A stretch of 64,000 nt of DNA from Pandoraea eparura. Its GTDB lineage: Bacteria > Pseudomonadota > Gammaproteobacteria > Burkholderiales > Burkholderiaceae. Below are positions 16,905-25,696 of this stretch, one piece after another (position 1 is the stretch's first letter; each line of letters opens with the position of its first letter). The position numbers were made by a program, and so were the translations under genes. The notes beneath the pieces were generated by a model. That model did no database searches. It saw only the letters and a program-made list of their open reading frames with translations, and was not told the origin of the DNA. Where the stretch lies: contig NZ_CABPSH010000003.1 in the NCBI RefSeq assembly GCF_902459725.1, forward strand, positions 530,653 through 594,652, in the 5' to 3' direction.

Positions 16905-17982
16905 AGAATTGATCCAGAAGCGCGGGACGCGGCGCGCCGAGAATCCACGGCGCGAGGGTTTCACAATGCGCAGCGGCGAGCGTCACACCGCTGTGACAGG
17001 TCGCGAGAAACGCGCCCGGGCAGGCCTCGGAGGCCTCGTAAATCGGCAGACCGTCGTCCGTCATCACCCGCAGCGCGCCCCACGCGCGCACCACGCGCAC
17101 GTTCTTGAGCAGTGGGAACGGCGCAATGCCGCGCCGGGCGATGTCGGCAATCACGTCGGGCGTCACGCCGTCATTGAAGCCCACGTCTTCGGCCGAGTCG
17201 CCGAGCATGACCGAGCCCTCGACGGTCTGACGCACATAGATCGTCGGATAGTCGAGAAACGGCTTGACGCGCTCGGTCACGAGGATCTGGCCGCGCAACG
17301 GCTTGACCGGCGCGCGCAGCCCCACCATCGGCGCGAGATCGCGATTGCCCAGACCGGCGGCAAGCACGACACGGCCGGCTTCGAGCGATACATCGCCCAT
17401 GCTCACGCGAAACGCGCTGCCCGTCTGACGAATATCGGTCACGCGCAGGTTCGGTCCATACTCGCCGCCCGCCTGCTCGAACGCGGCGAACAGCGCGCGC
17501 AGCGTATATAACGGACTGACATGACCGTCGTTCGGGGAATAGATGCCGCCCACCACGTCGGGGCCGATGGCCGGCAGCCGCTCGGCAAGCGCCTGGTGAT
17601 CGAGCACTTCGTAGGTGAGGGCAGGCTCGGCTTCCTGCAGCTTGCGCATGCTCTCGACCTTGATGGCCAACTCCTCGGGCGTCTGGGCGATGTTGAAGCC
17701 GCCGGGTCGCTGAAAGCCCATGGAGACGCCCGTGCGTGCGAACAGCTCGTCGGCCAGGCGCTGCCACAGGTTGGCGGAGTGCAGCGACCAGCGCGCATAG
17801 TCCGTGCAGGTGCCACCCTTGCCTTGCACCCATACCAGCCCGAAGTTGCCGCGTGCGGCACGCAGCGAATTGTCTTCGCCATCGCACACGACGACGCGTT
17901 GCCCGCGCTTGGCTAGCCCGTAGGCGATCGCCATGCCGACGAGGCCGCCGCCGATGACGGCGATATCGTATGTCTTTTGCAT
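16882..17982 (-). CDS. FAD-dependent oxidoreductase (DadA/glycine oxidase type), beta subunit
   Basis: The 366-residue flavoprotein begins with the FAD-binding IAVIGGGLVGMAIAYGLAKRG motif and has the DAO-family features: a long substrate domain, VVLAAGLGNRD, and a C-terminal GVTLAAAHCETLAPWI segment. It is homologous in type to HcnC, OoxB/NoxB and the catalytic subunit of D-hydroxyproline dehydrogenase, and is expected to oxidise the C-N bond of the substrate. Upstream genes encode a PotABCD-type importer, three bases from the permease stop, placing enzyme and transporter in one transcript. Confidence 0.9.
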   Translation of the reverse strand: MQKTYDIAVIGGGLVGMAIAYGLAKRGQRVVVCDGEDNSLRAARGNFGLVWVQGKGGTCTDYARWSLHSANLWQRLADELFARTGVSMGFQRPGGFNIAQTPEELAIKVESMRKLQEAEPALTYEVLDHQALAERLPAIGPDVVGGIYSPNDGHVSPLYTLRALFAAFEQAGGEYGPNLRVTDIRQTGSAFRVSMGDVSLEAGRVVLAAGLGNRDLAPMVGLRAPVKPLRGQILVTERVKPFLDYPTIYVRQTVEGSVMLGDSAEDVGFNDGVTPDVIADIARRGIAPFPLLKNVRVVRAWGALRVMTDDGLPIYEASEACPGAFLATCHSGVTLAAAHCETLAPWILGAPRPALLDQFYAKRFAA

Positions 17983-17985
17983 GTT

Positions 17986-18801
17986 TTAGTGATTCCCCAC
18001 CAGAACCTTGTTGAGTCCGTAGATGCGATCGAGCACCAGCATCACCACCAGCGTCAGCGCGATGAGCAGCGTGGAGATGGCCGCCACGCTCGGGTCGACC
18101 GTCTCGCTCATGTTCATGTAGATGCGCACCGGCAGCGTGATCGTGGTCGGCGCCGTCACGAAGATCGTGGCCGTGAGTTCATCGAAACTATTGATGAACG
18201 CGAGCACCCAGCCGCCCGCCAGGCCCGGCAGGATCGCCGGCAGCGTGATGCGTCGAAACGTCGTCCAGCGTCCCGCACCGAGCGAGCGCGCCGCCCGTTC
18301 GGCTTCGTCTGCCTGCCCCACGAGCGCCGACATGATCAGGCGCAGCGCGTAGGGGAAGATCAGCAGTGCATGGCAAGCGACGAGGCTCACGAACGAGCCG
18401 CCCATGTCGAGCAACGTGAACAGCCGCAGGAACGCAATGCCCAGCACCACCGGCGGGATCATCAGCGGCGAGAGCAGGAACGAATTGATCGCATCGCGTC
18501 CCGGAAACCGGTAACGTGCCAGCCCCATCGCCGCCGGCACCGCCAACGCGGTCGACACGCTGGCCGACGTCACGCCCAGCCACAGACTCGTGCGCAGCGC
18601 CGCCAGAAAGTCTTCGTCGTCCATGAGCGACGAGAACCAGCGCAGCGAAAAGCGATGCGTCGGGATGGACAGGAAGTTGTCCGGTGTGAAGGCGACCAGG
18701 CACACCACCACCAGCGGCGCCAGAATAAAGGTGAGGAACACGACGTGAAACGCGATCGCCCCCACGCCATTGCGATCGTACCGGGAGTCTTGTTGATTCA
18801 T
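17986..18801 (-). CDS. Polyamine/opine-type ABC transporter permease (PotC-like)
   Basis: This 271-residue permease has six hydrophobic helices and the permease-ATPase coupling loop AARSLGAGRWTTFRRITLPAILPG (visible near residues 160-185). It resembles PotC/PotI/YdcV. The ATG at 18801 has a GGGAGG upstream. It pairs with the PotB-like permease encoded just upstream. Confidence 0.9.
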   Translation of the reverse strand: MNQQDSRYDRNGVGAIAFHVVFLTFILAPLVVVCLVAFTPDNFLSIPTHRFSLRWFSSLMDDEDFLAALRTSLWLGVTSASVSTALAVPAAMGLARYRFPGRDAINSFLLSPLMIPPVVLGIAFLRLFTLLDMGGSFVSLVACHALLIFPYALRLIMSALVGQADEAERAARSLGAGRWTTFRRITLPAILPGLAGGWVLAFINSFDELTATIFVTAPTTITLPVRIYMNMSETVDPSVAAISTLLIALTLVVMLVLDRIYGLNKVLVGNH

Positions 18802-18814
18802 ATGCCTGCCTCCC

Positions 18815-19753
18815 TCAGCCCAGACGGCGGGTGAAGCGCCGCTCGAGGGCGCGGTTGTAACCGGTGATGATGGCCACGTTCACGATCAGCAGCACGATGG
18901 CGATGGCAGCGCCCAGCGGCCAGTTCAGCGTGCCAAGGAACTCGTCATACGCCGTGGTTGCCACGACTTTCAGGCGACGGCCACCGATCAACGCCGGCGT
19001 GGCGAATGCACTCGCCGTCAATGCGAAGACGATCAGGCTGCCGGACAGAATGCCCGGTGTGATCTGCGGCAACACCACCCGCCACATCACCGTCGCGCGT
19101 CCCGCGCCGAGCGAGCGCGCCGCGTGGGCGACCGCCGGATCGAGCCGGGTGAGCGACGTCCACACCGACAGCACCATGAGCGGCACGAGCACATGCACCA
19201 GCGCCACCGTGACCGCGCCAATCGTGAAGAGCATTTGCAGCGGATGACCGATCAACCCCAGCTTCATGAGCACCACGTTGACCAGCCCCTCGCGCCCCAA
19301 CAGAATCGACCAGCCCAGCGTTCGCACGACGACCGAGATCAGCAGCGGCCCCAGCACGAGCACCAGGCAGAGCGAACGCCACGGATCGCGCATGCGGAAC
19401 AGGAAGTACGCTTCGGGCACACCGACCAACACGCACAGCACCGTCACGCCGACCGAGAGCAGCAACGTGCGCAGAAATATCTCGTAGAAATAGCTATCCG
19501 TGAGAATGTCGGCATAGTGCTGCAGCGAGATCGTCGGCAGCACGCCGCCCAGGTTCGGGTCGAAGCCATGCAGGCTCAACACGAACGTCAGGGCGAGCGG
19601 CACCGCGAGCAGCACGAGAAAGTACAGCGTCGCCGGCATGACCAGCGTCCAGGCGGCACGGCGCTGACTCGCGATCTCGGGCGAGATCGCCGTGCTTGCG
19701 TTCATGTCCGGCATGGCCGGTGCCCCCGGAGGTGTAGACGTCGCGGCATTCAT
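18815..19753 (-). CDS. Polyamine/opine-type ABC transporter permease (PotB-like)
   Basis: The 312-residue permease has a long hydrophilic N terminus, then six helices and the coupling loop HAARSLGAGRATVMWRVVLP. The ATG at 19753 overlaps the ATPase stop (ATGA); a shorter start at MNASTAISPE is possible. With the PotC-like protein it forms the channel of a spermidine/putrescine-family importer. Confidence 0.9.
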   Translation of the reverse strand: MNAATSTPPGAPAMPDMNASTAISPEIASQRRAAWTLVMPATLYFLVLLAVPLALTFVLSLHGFDPNLGGVLPTISLQHYADILTDSYFYEIFLRTLLLSVGVTVLCVLVGVPEAYFLFRMRDPWRSLCLVLVLGPLLISVVVRTLGWSILLGREGLVNVVLMKLGLIGHPLQMLFTIGAVTVALVHVLVPLMVLSVWTSLTRLDPAVAHAARSLGAGRATVMWRVVLPQITPGILSGSLIVFALTASAFATPALIGGRRLKVVATTAYDEFLGTLNWPLGAAIAIVLLIVNVAIITGYNRALERRFTRRLG

Positions 19754-20832
19754 GCGCCCTCCTGCACGAGTCGCAAGGCGTCGTCGGCCCAATCGAGCCC
19801 CACCGCCTCGCCGTCGTTGGCGGCAACCGCACCGTCGTTGGACACGAGCACACGCAGCTCGCCGAGCGCCGTCGACACGGTAAGCACCCAATGGTTACCG
19901 TGGAAGCTGCGCTGGCCTATCCGGCCCGCGAGCCGGCCCGCCGTCGCGGACGTCAGGCGAATGCGCTCCGGGCGAAGACTGAAGGTCGCCGGACCGTTAC
20001 CTGCCGTGCCGCCCGCCATCGGCCCGGCGTGCGCGGGCGACACGGCGAGCCGGTGCCCTTGCGCGTCGAGCACCGCCACGCCGCCGCGCACATCGAGCTG
20101 ACCGGAGATGAGATTGGTCTGCCCGATGAAATGCGCGGCGAACGTGGCGCGCGGGTCTTCGTAGACATCGTGCGGCGGATCGATGCGCACGACACGCCCA
20201 GCGTTGAGCAACACCACGCGATCGCTGATCGCGAGCGCCTCGGCCTGATCGTGCGTGACCATGACGGTGGTCGTGCCGACCTTGCGTTGAATCGCGCGCA
20301 ACTCGTCCTGCATCTGCTCGCGCAGTTTGGCATCGAGATTCGAGAGCGGTTCGTCGAGCAGTAGCACGGGCGGTGCGATCACCAGCGCCCGGGCCAGCGC
20401 CACGCGCTGGCGCTGGCCGCCGGAGAGTTCGCGCGGATAGCGTTGCGCGTGCTGGCCGAGATGCACCAGCTCCAACGCATCCTGCACGCGGCGCTGCTTC
20501 TGCCCGGGGTCCACGCGGCGCATGTCCAGACCGAACGCGACGTTCTGCGCCACAGTCATGTGGGGAAACAGCGCGTAGCTCTGGAACACGATGCCGAGTC
20601 CGCGCTTTTCCGGCGGCACCGGCGTCAGGTCGCGGCCTTCGAGCAGAATACGGCCACTGCTCGGGGCGACGAAACCGGCGATCATCTGCAACGTGGTGGT
20701 CTTGCCGCAGCCGGACGGGCCCAACAGGGAGATGAATTCGCCCTGTTCAATCGAAAGATCGACGCCCTCGACCGCGACGGTCTCACCGAAGCGCTTGCCG
20801 AGTTGCTCGAGACGCAAATATGGGGTGCTCAT
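19750..20832 (-). CDS. Polyamine/opine-type ABC transporter ATP-binding protein (PotA-like)
   Basis: The 360-residue ATPase has Walker A GPSGCGKTT at 38-46, signature LSGGQRQRVALARAL, Walker B VLLLDEPLSNLD and the H-loop VMVTHDQAEALAISD. A C-terminal TOBE domain (about residues 270-360) is normal for PotA-type subunits. The start MSTPYLRLEQL at 20832 fits the family better than an upstream extension of 20 residues. Confidence 0.93.
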   Translation of the reverse strand: MSTPYLRLEQLGKRFGETVAVEGVDLSIEQGEFISLLGPSGCGKTTTLQMIAGFVAPSSGRILLEGRDLTPVPPEKRGLGIVFQSYALFPHMTVAQNVAFGLDMRRVDPGQKQRRVQDALELVHLGQHAQRYPRELSGGQRQRVALARALVIAPPVLLLDEPLSNLDAKLREQMQDELRAIQRKVGTTTVMVTHDQAEALAISDRVVLLNAGRVVRIDPPHDVYEDPRATFAAHFIGQTNLISGQLDVRGGVAVLDAQGHRLAVSPAHAGPMAGGTAGNGPATFSLRPERIRLTSATAGRLAGRIGQRSFHGNHWVLTVSTALGELRVLVSNDGAVAANDGEAVGLDWADDALRLVQEGA

Positions 20833-20855
20833 GACGCTTAGGGTCTCCGTACGAC

Positions 20856-21923
20856 TTAACGCTCGATCTGACGGTTCCAGCGCTGCGTCCATTCAGCGCG
20901 CTTCGCATTGACGACATCCCAGTCGACACGAATGAGCTTGTCGATCTGCGCAGGCGACGGCACACGCGCAGCCACCGCCATCGAGAGTTGCGTCTTCTTG
21001 TTCGACGGCGCAACACCTGCACTTTCAGCAAGAATGGCCTGGGCTTGCGGCGAGAGAATCATTTGGACGAACTTTTGCGCCAGCGCTTCGTTGGCGGATT
21101 TGTCTACCACGCACATGCCCATGGCAAGCGCCACCGCCCCTTCCTTCGGATACACGAACTCGGCCGGAATGCCCTGTTGGCGCAACGCCTGAACGCGGCC
21201 GTTGCCCCACACGGCGATGGCGACCTCATCCGATTGGAACAGCTCGGCGATCTTGCCCGGCGACGGATCGAACGACAGCACGTTCGGTGCGATCTTCTCC
21301 ATCGCGCGGAAGCCCGGTTCGATGTTGCTGTCGCTGCCGCCGTGGATCTTCGATTCGACCAGCAATCCGTGCAGGCCATACGTGTTCTTGATGCTCGGCA
21401 TCACGAGCCTGCCCTTGTACTTCGGATCCGATAGGTCCTGCCACGACGTCGGCGCAGGCCAACCCTTCGCCTGGAACACTCGCGTGTTGTAGGCGATGCC
21501 TGTGGCGATCAGTCCGGCCGCCACGGCGTTGCCGCCCTTGAACTTCGCAATGTCGTACAGATCGTGATACACGGGCGCGTCGGCGAGCTTGCCGCAAAAA
21601 CCCATCTGGAGCGCCTGGTACATCGGGCCGTCGTCGAGGAAGACGACGTCCATGCCGGCCTTGCCTTTTTGCGCCTGCAGCTTCGCAAGGTTGGTCGTCG
21701 AATCGCCGGGCACGATCACTACCTTGGTGCCGGGGTTCGCCTGCTCGAAACCGGGAATGACGTCCTTCTTGAGCATCTGTTCAAACGAGCCGCCGTAAGC
21801 GCCGACGTATAGCGTCGTGTCGGCGTGGGCAGCGGTGGCGCCGAGTGCCGTTGCGGCAACACCGACCGACATGGCCGCGGTGCGGGCAAGCTTGCGAAGC
21901 GTTTGGGGAACGACAGTCTTCAT
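20856..21923 (-). CDS. Periplasmic substrate-binding protein, PotD/PotF family
   Basis: The 355-residue precursor has a signal peptide ending GATAAHA|DTT, then the type II binding fold with YVGAYGGSFEQM, GKAGMDVVFLDDG, GIAYNTRVF and WGNGRVQAL segments seen in spermidine/putrescine- and opine-binding proteins. The conserved acidic polyamine-binding residues cannot be checked without alignment. It is the first gene of the transporter-dehydrogenase operon and has AAGGAG upstream of the ATG, divergent from a LysR regulator. Confidence 0.9.
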   Translation of the reverse strand: MKTVVPQTLRKLARTAAMSVGVAATALGATAAHADTTLYVGAYGGSFEQMLKKDVIPGFEQANPGTKVVIVPGDSTTNLAKLQAQKGKAGMDVVFLDDGPMYQALQMGFCGKLADAPVYHDLYDIAKFKGGNAVAAGLIATGIAYNTRVFQAKGWPAPTSWQDLSDPKYKGRLVMPSIKNTYGLHGLLVESKIHGGSDSNIEPGFRAMEKIAPNVLSFDPSPGKIAELFQSDEVAIAVWGNGRVQALRQQGIPAEFVYPKEGAVALAMGMCVVDKSANEALAQKFVQMILSPQAQAILAESAGVAPSNKKTQLSMAVAARVPSPAQIDKLIRVDWDVVNAKRAEWTQRWNRQIER

Positions 21924-22097
21924 CGATAAGCTCCTTGCGTGAAGTAGGGTTATGTGATGTTATGGCCCGGCAATTTCAAAGAACCCACAACCTGCTGCGT
22001 GGTTTGCGTAGGTTCATTTTCGACGCAAGCACCGTCAAATCACATTTTTTCGCCCGCCCATACGGAAATGTTATGGCGCGAGGGAGATGAGGTTCCC
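21924..22097. promoter_or_regulatory. Divergent promoter region of PotD-like operon and LysR gene
   Basis: The 174-base gap is AT-richer than the flanks. The 10-mer ATGTTATGGC occurs twice in the same orientation (21957-21966 and 22068-22077), and GAACC/GGTTC arms flank the middle (about 21981-22014). One of these is a candidate LysR operator; no -10/-35 pair is certain. Confidence 0.4.
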
Positions 22098-22988
22098 ATG
22101 AAGATCCGGCAGTTGGAGGCATTTCGTGCGCTGATCCTGCGCCAGACGGTCACTCGGGCGGCGGACATGCTCCACGTTTCGCAACCGGCGGTCACACGAC
22201 TGATCAACGATCTCGAGGCGGACATAGGGTTTTCCTTATTCGACCGGAGCAACGGCCGACTGAACCCGACGCCCGAAGCGATGGTGCTGTTCGAGGAAGT
22301 TGAGCGCTCGTTTGCGGGCATCGACCGCATTGCGCAGACGGCCGAGCAGATCAAGTCGCTGCGGCGCGGTTCGCTGCACATTGCGGGGGCACCCGCGCTC
22401 GCGCTGGAGTTCCTGCCCACCACGCTGACGGGGTTCATGCGCGAGCATCCGGGCATCAGCACGACGTTGCTGATTCACGCGTCGAGCACCGTGATCGACA
22501 TGGTGGTTGGGCGGCGTTGCGATGTCGGGTTCATCGCCCACCCGATCACGCATGCGGGCGTAAACATCGAAACGCTGCACCGCGCGCCCATGCGTTGCAT
22601 CCTGCCGAACGGACATCGACTCGCGAATCGCGACGTGATCCATCCTGAAGATCTGCGCGGCGAGTCGTTCGTGTCGTACCCGAAGGAGTTCGATGGACGG
22701 ATGTATATCGATCACACGTTTGCCGAGCGACGGATCGATCGGGTCATGAGTGCGGAGTCGCAACTGTCCGCAGCGATTTGCGTGCTTGTACAGCACGGCG
22801 CGGGCGTGGCGATCATCGATCAGGTGACGGCCCGTTACGCGGCGGGGCGAGTTATCGTCAAACCGTTCGAGCCGGCGATCCTGTCGGGCTTCTCACTCGT
22901 CACGTCGACGCAGCACCCGCCCTCGCAACTCGCGAAGGCCTTCGTCGACTTCACGAAGCAACGCATGATCGACGAGTTCGGAGATTGA
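22098..22988 (+). CDS. LysR-family transcriptional regulator
   Basis: The 296-residue protein starts MKIRQLEAFRALILRQTVTRAADMLHVSQPAVTRLINDLE, a clear LysR winged helix, followed by LysR_substrate domain features (GSLHIAGAPALALEFLP, FIAHPITHAG). The N terminus resembles OccR/NocR-like opine-catabolism regulators, which would fit the opine-type dehydrogenase next door, but that reading is inference. The ATG at 22098 was chosen because the 48 extra upstream codons lie in the promoter region. Confidence 0.9.
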   Translation: MKIRQLEAFRALILRQTVTRAADMLHVSQPAVTRLINDLEADIGFSLFDRSNGRLNPTPEAMVLFEEVERSFAGIDRIAQTAEQIKSLRRGSLHIAGAPALALEFLPTTLTGFMREHPGISTTLLIHASSTVIDMVVGRRCDVGFIAHPITHAGVNIETLHRAPMRCILPNGHRLANRDVIHPEDLRGESFVSYPKEFDGRMYIDHTFAERRIDRVMSAESQLSAAICVLVQHGAGVAIIDQVTARYAAGRVIVKPFEPAILSGFSLVTSTQHPPSQLAKAFVDFTKQRMIDEFGD

Positions 22989-23049
22989 GGGGTTCCGGGC
23001 GTGTGCGGCTCCGTCGGTCGACACCGGATTGCCAAACGAATTTGCAAAA

Positions 23050-23083
23050 TTTCCATATTTCCACTATATTCGAAAAATGGAAA
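23050..23083. promoter_or_regulatory. Candidate ArsR operator overlapping the arsR start codon
   Basis: TTTCCAT (23050-23056) and ATGGAAA (23077-23083) form an inverted repeat in an AT-rich stretch, with the right arm starting at the arsR ATG itself. No Shine-Dalgarno is visible in front of the ATG, so the promoter and start may lie close together. This position suits autorepression by ArsR. Confidence 0.45.
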
Positions 23084-23412
23084 CCAATAACGCGCTCGAA
23101 GCGCTTGCCGCGCTCGCCCATTCGGTCCGCCTGATGGTGTTCCGCCTGCTCATGCAGGCCGGGCCCGAAGGCCTGCCCGCCGGGCGCATCGCCGAACTCA
23201 TCGACATGCCCGCCTCGTCGCTGTCATTCCACCTCAAGGAGCTGCATCGGGCCGAACTGCTCGCCAGCCGGCAGGAAGGTCGCTCGATCATCTACATGGC
23301 GCGTTTTGAAACCATGAACGCGCTACTCGGCTACCTCACCGAGAACTGCTGCGGCGGTGTCTCCTGCACGTCCGTTTCGTCGTGCAACGTTGTCGCGGAG
23401 TCCAACCAATGA
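23077..23412 (+). CDS. arsR: ArsR-family arsenic-responsive repressor
   Basis: The 111-residue winged-helix repressor has the ArsR core (LEALAALAHSVRLMVFRLL, then PASSLSFHLKELHRAELL as the recognition helix). It lacks the ELCVCDL metal site of plasmid ArsR and instead has cysteines at 91, 92, 97 and 103 near the C terminus, like the Acidithiobacillus-type ArsR that binds arsenite with C-terminal cysteines. The start METNNALEAL is used because the longer frame adds promoter sequence. The stop overlaps the transporter start (ATGA). Confidence 0.92.
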   Translation: METNNALEALAALAHSVRLMVFRLLMQAGPEGLPAGRIAELIDMPASSLSFHLKELHRAELLASRQEGRSIIYMARFETMNALLGYLTENCCGGVSCTSVSSCNVVAESNQ

Positions 23413-24473
23413 CTGCCGCAGATAAAGCCACGCCCGCGCTTCCAGCCTCGGCCATCAGCTTCTTCGAGCGATATCTGACCGCCTGGGTGGTGCTATGCAT
23501 CGTCGCGGGCGTCTTGCTCGGTCAATGGATGCCCGGACTCTTCCACACCATCGGTGCCATGGAAGTCGCACAGGTCAACCTGCCCGTGGGTCTGCTCATC
23601 TGGGTCATGATCATCCCGATGCTCATCAAGATCGACTTCAGCGCGATGGGACAGGTCGCGGGCCATTGGCGAGGCATCGGCGTCACGCTGTTCGTGAACT
23701 GGCTCGTCAAGCCATTCTCGATGGCGCTGCTGGGATGGATCTTCGTGCGCCACGTGTTCGCCGCGTGGCTGCCGGCAAACCAACTCGACAGCTACGTTGC
23801 CGGCCTCATCCTGCTGGCCGCCGCGCCCTGCACCGCCATGGTCTTCGTCTGGTCGCAGCTCTGCAAGGGCGACCCGTACTTCACGCTCTCGCAAGTGGCC
23901 CTCAACGACGCCATTATGGTCGTGGCCTTCGCCCCCGTCGTCGGCCTGCTGCTCGGTTTGTCATCGATTTCCGTTCCCTGGGATACGCTCATTACCTCGG
24001 TCGGGCTTTACATCGTCGTTCCGGTCGCGATTGCGCAAGCCATCCGCAAAGCCTTGCTGGCCCAGGGAAAAGCCACGTATCAGCGCGTTGTCGGCGCATT
24101 GGGGCCGTATTCCATCACCGCACTGCTCGCCACGCTCGTGCTTCTCTTCGGCTTCCAGGGCAATGCCATTGTCGAGCAACCGCTGATCATTCTGCTGCTC
24201 GCTGTTCCGATCCTCATCCAGGTACTGCTCAACTCGGGTCTGGCCTACCTGCTCAACCGCAAGCTCGGGGTAGCGCACTGCGTTGCCGGTCCGTCGGCAT
24301 TGATCGGCGCCAGCAACTTCTTCGAGCTGGCCGTCGCCACCGCCATCAGTCTCTTCGGCTTTCAGTCGGGTGCAGCGCTCGCCACAGTGGTCGGCGTGCT
24401 GATCGAGGTGCCCGTGATGCTGCTCGTGGTCGCGGTCGTCAACCGCTCGCAACGCTGGTATGAATCGCCATAA
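23409..24473 (+). CDS. acr3: ACR3-family arsenite efflux transporter
   Basis: The 354-residue, ten-helix inner-membrane protein carries the ACR3 signature APCTAMVFVWS with the conserved transport cysteine at 141, and NFFELAVA with the conserved glutamate at 306. It extrudes arsenite using the proton motive force. Translational coupling to arsR (ATGA overlap) means it is induced when ArsR releases DNA. Confidence 0.95.
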   Translation: MTAADKATPALPASAISFFERYLTAWVVLCIVAGVLLGQWMPGLFHTIGAMEVAQVNLPVGLLIWVMIIPMLIKIDFSAMGQVAGHWRGIGVTLFVNWLVKPFSMALLGWIFVRHVFAAWLPANQLDSYVAGLILLAAAPCTAMVFVWSQLCKGDPYFTLSQVALNDAIMVVAFAPVVGLLLGLSSISVPWDTLITSVGLYIVVPVAIAQAIRKALLAQGKATYQRVVGALGPYSITALLATLVLLFGFQGNAIVEQPLIILLLAVPILIQVLLNSGLAYLLNRKLGVAHCVAGPSALIGASNFFELAVATAISLFGFQSGAALATVVGVLIEVPVMLLVVAVVNRSQRWYESP

Positions 24474-24482
24474 GGAACTGTC

Positions 24483-24905
24483 ATGCCCGTCACCATCTAT
24501 CACAACCCGGCGTGCGGCACGTCACGCAATACGCTGGCCCTGATCCGCAACGCGGGCATCGAACCCACGGTCATCGAGTACCTGAGTTCGCCCCCGACAC
24601 GACAGACGCTGCAAACGCTGATTCGCGATGCGGGACTCACCGTGCGCGACGCGCTTCGGCAGAGTGGCACGCCCTATGCCGAACTGGGCCTCGCCGATCC
24701 TGCCCTCACCGAAGACCAGCTCCTCGACGCAATGCTCGCGCATCCGATCCTGATCAACCGACCGTTCGTCGTCACGCCGCTGGGCGCACGACTGTGCCGC
24801 CCGTCTGAAGTCGTGCTCGATATCCTGCCCTCGCCGCAACAGGGGGCGTTCGCGAAAGAGGATGGCGAGCTCATTGTCGACGCCAGCGGACGGCGGGTGA
24901 AATGA
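24483..24905 (+). CDS. arsC: Arsenate reductase, glutaredoxin-coupled (ArsC)
   Basis: The 140-residue protein begins [16 protein letters not shown], with the catalytic cysteine at 11 followed by the GTSR arsenate pocket; downstream arginines (for example NRPFVVTP) match the R773-type family. It reduces arsenate to arsenite for export by the ACR3 protein. The stop overlaps arsH by four bases. Confidence 0.95.
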   Translation: MPVTIYHNPACGTSRNTLALIRNAGIEPTVIEYLSSPPTRQTLQTLIRDAGLTVRDALRQSGTPYAELGLADPALTEDQLLDAMLAHPILINRPFVVTPLGARLCRPSEVVLDILPSPQQGAFAKEDGELIVDASGRRVK

Positions 24906-25666
24906 GGGTCGATCTTCCCAACGTCAGTCGTGCAGTGCTCGATATGCCGGATCTTCGCAAACTCGAGCCCAAAAGCCTCAGCACGCATCCTCCCCGCATC
25001 CTGTTGCTCTACGGCTCGCTGCGCGAGACGTCGTATAGCCGGTTGCTGGTGCAGGAGGCTGAGCGGCTGCTTCAGCAATTCGGGGCGGAAACGCGCATCT
25101 TCGATCCCAAGGGATTGCCCTTGGCCGATAGCGTGCCGGCCGATCACCCGAAGGTCGTCGAGCTTCGCAAACTCTCGGCGTGGTCGGAAGGACAGGTCTG
25201 GTGCAGTCCAGAGCGCCATGGCACGCTGACTGCCGTCTTCAAGAACCAAATCGACTGGCTGCCGCTGGAGATCGGGAGCCTTCGGCCAACGCAGGGGCGC
25301 ACGCTCGCCGTGATGCAGGTCTGCGGCGGCTCCCAGTCCTTCAACGCGGTGAACGCGCTGCGGGTGCTTGGCCGATGGATGCGCATGGTGACGATCCCCA
25401 ACCAGTCCTCGGTCGCCAAGGCTTATCAGGAGTTCGACACCACGGGCCGCATGAAGCCGTCGTCTTACTATGATCGGGTCGTCGACGTGATGGAAGAACT
25501 GTACAAGTTCACCCTGCTTGTCAGGGATCGCACCGATTACCTCACGGACCGATATAGCGAGCGCAAGGACGCGGCCCCAGCCACCGCGACAGCCCTCGCC
25601 GCAGCAGCGATGTCGCATGAGCGAGACGCGCAGATCAGCGACACCGACAGCGGCGAAGTTGAATAA
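24902..25666 (+). CDS. arsH: ArsH NADPH-dependent FMN reductase / organoarsenical oxidase
   Basis: The 254-residue flavodoxin-fold protein has the FMN phosphate loop [15 protein letters not shown] and [17 protein letters not shown] typical of ArsH. ArsH proteins oxidise trivalent organoarsenicals or act as quinone/metal reductases. The C-terminal 30 residues are alanine-rich and variable. It is the last gene of the ars operon, 30 bases from the convergent selU. Confidence 0.93.
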   Translation: MRVDLPNVSRAVLDMPDLRKLEPKSLSTHPPRILLLYGSLRETSYSRLLVQEAERLLQQFGAETRIFDPKGLPLADSVPADHPKVVELRKLSAWSEGQVWCSPERHGTLTAVFKNQIDWLPLEIGSLRPTQGRTLAVMQVCGGSQSFNAVNALRVLGRWMRMVTIPNQSSVAKAYQEFDTTGRMKPSSYYDRVVDVMEELYKFTLLVRDRTDYLTDRYSERKDAAPATATALAAAAMSHERDAQISDTDSGEVE

Positions 25667-25696
25667 GCGACGTCACGCAAGGCGTGAACGGCGAGC

